Of a stretch of 27,118 bases of DNA, positions 23,111 through 27,118 are shown piece by piece. The DNA comes from an uncultured bacterium (GTDB taxonomy: Bacteria > Actinomycetota > Coriobacteriia > Coriobacteriales > Eggerthellaceae). A program made the translations under genes and the position numbers. A model generated the notes under the pieces. That model was not told the origin of the DNA and ran no database searches. It saw only the letters and a program-made list of their open reading frames with translations. The stretch lies in contig CAJMOJ010000026.1 in assembly GCA_905215035.1 (NCBI GenBank), positions 1 to 27,118 of the forward strand, in the 5' to 3' direction. Each line of letters begins with the position of its first letter. Within the stretch, counting starts at the first letter, position 1.

Positions 23111-23180
23111 TGTTTTGTCTTACTTTATTTTGCTTTACTTTGGTTTACTCAGTTCTATTCTGTTTTGTTTCGGTCTTACC
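23111..23180. repeat. T/G-rich degenerate repeats in the ribBA-ribH gap
   Basis: Short units of the type TTTTG(T/C)(C/T)TTAC recur between about 23111 and 23180 (for example TGTTTTGTCTTAC, TTTTGCTTTAC, TTTGGTTTAC, TGTTTTGTTTCGGTCTTAC). The transcribed strand product would be purine/C-rich and A-rich. Confidence 0.4.
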
Positions 23181-23248
23181 CGATGTGTCTTATCTCAAAC
23201 CTATTTCAAATTTCAGAGCCGTTTTTTATAATTACGCAGTTATGTAGT

Positions 23249-23327
23249 CTCTTGGCTGTTCAGTCCCTAACTGTTTAGCTCTAATTGTTTGGCCTCGATC
23301 TGTTTAGCCTCTTGGCTGTTTAACTCC
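23249..23327. repeat. five degenerate ~15-bp tandem repeats between ribBA and ribH
   Basis: Units built on CTGTTTAGC occupy 23249-23266, 23267-23280, 23281-23295, 23296-23310 and 23311-23327. The first and last share CTCTTGGCTGTT exactly (23249-23260, 23309-23320), 60 bp apart, which is four 15-bp periods. The array ends at the ribBA stop codon, so it is in the operon transcript. Confidence 0.55.
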
Positions 23328-24530
23328 TTAGTTCAATGCAAGAATATGACCCATCTTTTCTTGCTTGGTTTTAAGGTAGAACAAATCATGTTCTGTTGCT
23401 GGAACCTGAATAGGCACACGCTCAACAATTTCAAGACCGAAGCCTGAAAGCTGATAGACCTTATCAGGGTTATTAGTAAGTAAACGCATGGTTGAAATAC
23501 CAAGATCACGTAAAATCTGTGCGCCAATATAGTACTCGCGAAGATCACCTTCAAACCCAAGAGCAATATTTGCTTCAAGCGTATCCATGCCTTGATCCTG
23601 CAATTCATAGGCACGCAATTTGTTTACCAGACCAATTCCACGTCCTTCTTGACGCATATAAAGAACAACGCCTCGTCCTTCTCGTTCGACAGCACGCATA
23701 GCAGCAGCAAACTGATCGCCACAATCACAACGCAACGAGCCAAACGCATCGCCCGTTAAACATTCTGAATGAACACGGCAAAGTACGTTTTTCCCATCGC
23801 CAAGATCACCTTTAACAAGCGCTACATGATGTTCTCCGTTGAGCTTATTGACATAGGCATAGGCTCTAAAATCACCATATTTTGTAGGCATTTTAGTAAC
23901 CGCAACACGCTCAACTAACTGATCATGCTGCTTACGGTACTCCTGCAGCGCCTTAATTGAAATAAACGTTAAACCGAATTCTTGTGCCAGTTCAATGAGC
24001 TCAGGAGTACGCATCATCGTGCCATCCTCACGCATGATTTCACAGCACAAACCACAGGGCTCCAAACCTGCTAAACGACATAAATCCACGGTAGCCTCTG
24101 TGTGCCCATTGCGCTCAAGAACACCATGAGGTTTTGCCATGAGAGGAAACATATGTCCTGGTCTACGGAAATCTTCTGGTCGTGCTTGTGGATCAACACA
24201 TTTGAGAGCGGTTAACGAGCGCTCTTGCGCAGAAATACCGGTTGTTGTATCAACATGATCGATTGATACGGTAAATGCAGTTTCATGGTTATCAGTGTTT
24301 TGTGTCACCATTTGCGGAAATCTCAAACGAGCACAATATTCTTGACTCATGGGCATACAGATGAGTCCTTTGCCATACTTGGCCATAAAGTTGACATTTT
24401 CTGTAGTGGCAAATTGAGCGGCACAGATAAAATCACCTTCATTCTCACGATCGGGATCATCCGTGCAAAGAATAATTTTGCCGTTACGCAAGTCCTCCAA
24501 TGCGTCTTCGATAGTACTAAACTCAAACAT
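23328..24530 (-). CDS. ribBA: bifunctional 3,4-dihydroxy-2-butanone-4-phosphate synthase / GTP cyclohydrolase II
   Basis: 400 residues. The N-terminal domain (RibB) has DDPDRENEGDFICAAQF and RRPGHMFPLMAKPHGVLERNGHTEATVDLCRLAG; it makes the four-carbon unit from ribulose-5-phosphate. The C-terminal domain (RibA) has RVHSECLTGDAFGSLRCDCG, with the three zinc cysteines, and YMRQEGRGIGLVNKLRAY; it opens GTP. An upstream in-frame ATG at 24557 adds nine residues; the chosen ATG has GAGGAGA 6 nt away. The catalytic residues look intact in both halves. Confidence 0.97.
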   Translation of the reverse strand: MFEFSTIEDALEDLRNGKIILCTDDPDRENEGDFICAAQFATTENVNFMAKYGKGLICMPMSQEYCARLRFPQMVTQNTDNHETAFTVSIDHVDTTTGISAQERSLTALKCVDPQARPEDFRRPGHMFPLMAKPHGVLERNGHTEATVDLCRLAGLEPCGLCCEIMREDGTMMRTPELIELAQEFGLTFISIKALQEYRKQHDQLVERVAVTKMPTKYGDFRAYAYVNKLNGEHHVALVKGDLGDGKNVLCRVHSECLTGDAFGSLRCDCGDQFAAAMRAVEREGRGVVLYMRQEGRGIGLVNKLRAYELQDQGMDTLEANIALGFEGDLREYYIGAQILRDLGISTMRLLTNNPDKVYQLSGFGLEIVERVPIQVPATEHDLFYLKTKQEKMGHILALN

Positions 24531-24621
24531 ATTTTCTCCTCTATTTACTGATCTCATACGACTACATAAAACATCACAAGACCAGCAACATCTTCAAATT
24601 CTCTTTTCTAACATTGCAGCT

Positions 24622-25308
24622 TTAAAAACCGCACGATTCTAAAAATGCTTTTGTAACACCCGACGATGACGAGGTACGTGATTCCTTATCAGATCGCTCT
24701 ATAAATTGTTCTGATGACTTTTGAAAGTTCAGCAGTTTTTCTACATACTTCCCAATCACATCACACTCAATATTGATCTGATCGCCCACATGTTTGCTTA
24801 TAAGATTGGTATGTGCCTGTGTATGAGGAATCACTGAAACACTGAAATCGTGAGTGGACACACGAGCAACCGTAAGACTGATGCCATCAAGTGTGATCGA
24901 ACCCTTCTCAATCACATAACGCAATATTTCGGGAGCAGCGTCTATGGTGTACCAAATTGCAGTATCATCACGCTTAATCGCCGTGATGCGTCCTACCCCA
25001 TCAATATGCCCAGAAACAATATGGCCACCAAATCTTCCTTGCGCTGACATAGCGCGTTCAAGATTGACAGGATCGCCTGGATTGAGCGTACCAAGCGTTG
25101 AACGATCAAGCGTTTCATGCATTACATCTGCCGTAAATGAAGTTGTGTCAAATGAAGTTACAGTAAGACACACACCATTAGTTGCAATCGAATCACCAAG
25201 CGATACATCCTTTAGCACATAAGGCGCGCAAATAGTAAGTGTCGCTGATGCCGATCCTGGTTTTTTTGCGATAAGACTACCTACTTCTTCAACAATACCG
25301 GTAAACAT
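24622..25308 (-). CDS. ribE: riboflavin synthase alpha subunit
   Basis: 228 residues with two similar lumazine-binding barrels: MFTGIVEEVGSL and NGVCLTVTSFDTTSFTADVMHETLDRSTLGTL in the first; GHIVSGHIDGVGRI and KGSITLDGISLTVARVSTHDFSVSVIPHTQAHTNL in the second. It converts two dimethyl-ribityllumazines to riboflavin. The last 30 residues after YVEKLL are a Ser-rich tail. The ATG follows the ribD stop codon with no gap (TAGATG), so translation is coupled. About 90 nt of non-coding DNA separates it from ribBA. Confidence 0.95.
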   Translation of the reverse strand: MFTGIVEEVGSLIAKKPGSASATLTICAPYVLKDVSLGDSIATNGVCLTVTSFDTTSFTADVMHETLDRSTLGTLNPGDPVNLERAMSAQGRFGGHIVSGHIDGVGRITAIKRDDTAIWYTIDAAPEILRYVIEKGSITLDGISLTVARVSTHDFSVSVIPHTQAHTNLISKHVGDQINIECDVIGKYVEKLLNFQKSSEQFIERSDKESRTSSSSGVTKAFLESCGF

Positions 25309-26472
25309 CTAATTGACCTCACATTCCAATAACACATCAGAACCGAGATACGTGATACGAGGCTTACTCAACGTGATTGCATGCTTAGGTGCATCAACTC
25401 CTAGTCCTCCAACAGGAGACAAAGCTTGTGATCCACCAAATATTTTAGGGGCGATATAAGCCTGAACTGCATGAGCTACATCGAAAGCAAACGCAGACCA
25501 TGCCAATGTTGCGCCTCCCTCAAGCAAAATCGAGTCAATACCAAGCGCGCCTAGCTTCTCCATCGCATCATATAAATCTAATGAGTCGCCTGCTTTTTGA
25601 ACTACGATCAGATCACAATCCGCCTCACGATACGGCATATGACGAGCCACATCGGTCACACTCGTGACAATAATGGTTGGAACTTCATAAGCAGTCTTTA
25701 CCACTGCTGACGTAAGCGGAGTACGTAAATTGGTATCACAAATAATACGGATGGGATGTTTGGGTTGTGGAATAAATTCAGTAGTGCAATCGCATGAATT
25801 ACAAGTACCCTTTTCCAGGAAGTCATCAAGACGACAAGTAAGAAGTGGATCATCTTGAATAACAGTGTTGACGCCCACCATGATGCCCATATTTTTTTGA
25901 CGGTCCAGGTGAACTCGTTTACGTGCCGCATCAGAAGTAATCCAGCGAGATTTACCAGTTCGTGTTGCAATTTTCCCATCAAGCGTCATAGCATACTTGA
26001 CAGTGACATACGGCATAGTAGTCGCAATGTAGTGGAAGAATGCTGTATTAATTTGTCTGCACTCATCAAGACATACGCCCTCATCAACTTGTATTCCCGC
26101 TGATCGCAAAAGCGCAATGCCCCTACCTGCAACTTTAGGATTTGGATCCGAGGCACCAACAACAACACGACTAATACCTGAAGCAATAACCGCCTCTGTA
26201 CAAGGTGGCTGTTTGCCTGTGTGACAGCAAGGTTCTAACGTAACATACAAGGTTGAATCTTGAGGATCTTCTCCTCTTTTAGCGCAATCCGCAAGCGCCT
26301 CTCGTTCTGCGTGAGGTAAGCCAAAGGCATGATGCCAACCCTGACCAATAATACGGCCATCTTTAACAAGAAGAGCACCGACCAAAGGATTGGGATTTAC
26401 AAGTCCCACGCCACGCTGTGCAAGTGCAAGAGCATAACGCATATGACGTATATCTTCTAGCTGATCATTCAT
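25309..26472 (-). CDS. ribD: bifunctional pyrimidine deaminase/reductase RibD
   Basis: 387 residues. The N-terminal deaminase has the zinc motif HAE (H54, E56) and PCCHTGKQPPC (C82, C91). The C-terminal reductase domain begins at TVKYAMTLDGKIATRTGKSRWITSD and ends with EGGATLAWSAF. It deaminates and then reduces the GTP cyclohydrolase product to the ribitylamino-uracil phosphate, the substrate of the missing phosphatase step. AAAGGAGGTG is 7 nt from the ATG. It is first in the operon, behind an FMN riboswitch and terminator. Confidence 0.96.
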   Translation of the reverse strand: MNDQLEDIRHMRYALALAQRGVGLVNPNPLVGALLVKDGRIIGQGWHHAFGLPHAEREALADCAKRGEDPQDSTLYVTLEPCCHTGKQPPCTEAVIASGISRVVVGASDPNPKVAGRGIALLRSAGIQVDEGVCLDECRQINTAFFHYIATTMPYVTVKYAMTLDGKIATRTGKSRWITSDAARKRVHLDRQKNMGIMVGVNTVIQDDPLLTCRLDDFLEKGTCNSCDCTTEFIPQPKHPIRIICDTNLRTPLTSAVVKTAYEVPTIIVTSVTDVARHMPYREADCDLIVVQKAGDSLDLYDAMEKLGALGIDSILLEGGATLAWSAFAFDVAHAVQAYIAPKIFGGSQALSPVGGLGVDAPKHAITLSKPRITYLGSDVLLECEVN

Positions 26473-26567
26473 TCAACAACACCTCCTTTCGTGAAAATGC
26501 TCTAAACCGATCCCAAATAAATGCAATCCCGGCTTTGAACTTTTCCCATAAAGAGATGCTGGATATC

Positions 26568-26607
26568 AAAAAAATGCCCTGAAACGCTTGTAGCATTTCA
26601 GGGCATT
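26568..26607 (-). terminator. expression-platform terminator of the FMN riboswitch
   Basis: AATGCCCTGAAA (26607-26596 in reverse) pairs with TTTCAGGGCATT (26584-26573), 12 perfect pairs, followed on the reverse strand by seven T. It lies between the aptamer and ribD, so FMN binding would end transcription before the operon. Confidence 0.9.
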
Positions 26608-26655
26608 GTAAACATAGACATAATCCATTATCTCGACAGATATGAGATTGTTATT

Positions 26656-26835
26656 CATCTTCTTCCATCCGGACTATAACCGTTGGTTCTGGATTTACAC
26701 CAGATCAGCCAATTGTTGCATAAGAATCATATTTACGCTTAGTCAATTGGGTCGCGGACTCTATCTACAACTGGAATCATTTTTATATCCCAGTACAATA
26801 TTACCGCCAGTGAGGAATTTCACCTCGCCCTGAAG
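26656..26835 (-). ncRNA. FMN riboswitch (RFN element)
   Basis: The reverse strand begins CTTCAGGGCGAGGTGAAATT (26835-26816) and ends GGATGGAAGAAGATG (26670-26656), with CTGGCGGTAAT, GATCTGGTGTAAATCCAGA and AGTCCGGATGG between them, the conserved RFN blocks. The P2 stem region (about 26765-26790) has a fairly long variable arm. It senses FMN and controls ribDE-BA-H-HAD. Confidence 0.97.
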
Positions 26836-26887
26836 ACTGTATTCATTTGTTGCAATTAACCTTACCTAAACATAACTTCTTACGCAA

Positions 26888-26908
26888 GGATAATTGTTTG
26901 CATTATCC
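26888..26908. promoter_or_regulatory. inverted repeat before the FMN riboswitch
   Basis: GGATAAT (26888-26894) and ATTATCC (26902-26908), 7 bp apart, lie between the surface-protein gene and the riboswitch. The reverse strand shows TTGCGT and TAAGGT 17 bp apart just downstream, a weak promoter candidate. It could be an operator or a poor terminator; no T-tract follows. Confidence 0.4.
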
Positions 26909-26936
26909 GTCTATGACTATTTATCGTTGATTATTT

Positions 26937-27118
26937 CTATTCTTTCCTCATACGGCGTCGAGCAACCACAAGTGCAGCTCCTGCGATAAGGGCTATTGCC
27001 CCAATACCTAGAGCAGCAAAGCCCATAAAGTCGCCAGTCTTTGCAAGCTTGGCAGCTTCAGCCTGTTGTTCAGGGGTACCTAAGACATGCTCTTGGGCAG
27101 TAACCTTCTCTGATGGAT
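26937..27118 (-). CDS. C-terminal end of a sortase-anchored surface protein (partial)
   Basis: About 60 residues of a gene that begins beyond the right edge. It ends with a cell-wall sorting signal: LAKTGD, then a hydrophobic helix (FMGFAALGIGAIALIAGAALVVA), then RRRMRKE. The motif is LAxTG rather than LPxTG. The stretch before it (EQQAEAAKLAK) is hydrophilic and Glu/Ala-rich. In the family, a sortase cuts between T and G and links the protein to peptidoglycan. The function of the extracellular part is unknown. Confidence 0.88.
   Translation of the reverse strand, partial: PSEKVTAQEHVLGTPEQQAEAAKLAKTGDFMGFAALGIGAIALIAGAALVVARRRMRKE

Noticed and set aside
1..27118. CRISPR array, insertion sequence, prophage or toxin-antitoxin genes
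   Set aside because: No regularly spaced repeats with unique spacers, no transposase or integrase frames, and no such gene pairs were found in the reading frames.

Overview
The window looks like a chromosomal piece of an actinobacterium of the class Coriobacteriia, possibly Eggerthellaceae; this is inferred from gene content and from protein resemblance as I recall it, not from a search. Supporting points are a tRNA(Tyr-Thr-Met)-tuf-rpmG-tRNA(Trp)-secE-nusG-rplK-rplA cluster, a LAKTG-type cell-wall anchor, a TDT-family transporter divergent from a LysR regulator, and an oxidative TCA fragment (NAD-type isocitrate dehydrogenase plus aconitase). Most genes use an AAAGGA/AGGAGG-type ribosome binding site and end in TAA or TAG.

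Layout. 1-508: AT-rich non-coding DNA with a multi-stem element. 509-4677 (+): FabK-type enoyl reductase, beta-carbonic anhydrase, an ArsB/NhaD-superfamily permease that looks leaderless, and a Rossmann/DUF2520 protein. 4798-5673 (-): DUF4013 membrane protein. 5839-16219 (-): the translation cluster. It is read from tRNA-Tyr down to rplL, but a separately promoted HEAT-repeat/icd/acn operon sits between rplA and rplJ, and rplJL has its own L10 leader and attenuator. 16549-18111 (-): PutP-type sodium/proline symporter, divergent from a group Ie (MocR-like) aspartate aminotransferase at 18250-19536 (+). 19757-20725 (-): a TDT transporter interrupted by one in-frame TGA, divergent from a LysR regulator at 20890-21789 (+). 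21794-26835 (-): a riboflavin operon, FMN riboswitch-ribD-ribE-ribBA-ribH-HAD phosphatase. 26937-27118 (-): the C-terminus of a sortase-anchored surface protein.

How the genes work together. The rib operon appears to cover the pathway from GTP and ribulose-5-phosphate to riboflavin, with the terminal HAD gene a good candidate for the often unassigned pyrimidine-phosphate phosphatase step. The icd-acn pair would take citrate to 2-oxoglutarate, but no citrate synthase lies here. The translation cluster shows layered control: one strong promoter before the tRNAs, weak hairpins between transcription units, and an L10-type attenuator before rplJ.

I saw no CRISPR array, insertion sequence, prophage or defence system. 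The most interesting points are the TCA operon inside the ribosomal cluster, the phosphatase in the rib operon, the in-frame TGA in the transporter, and several 7-7-7 inverted repeats at promoters.
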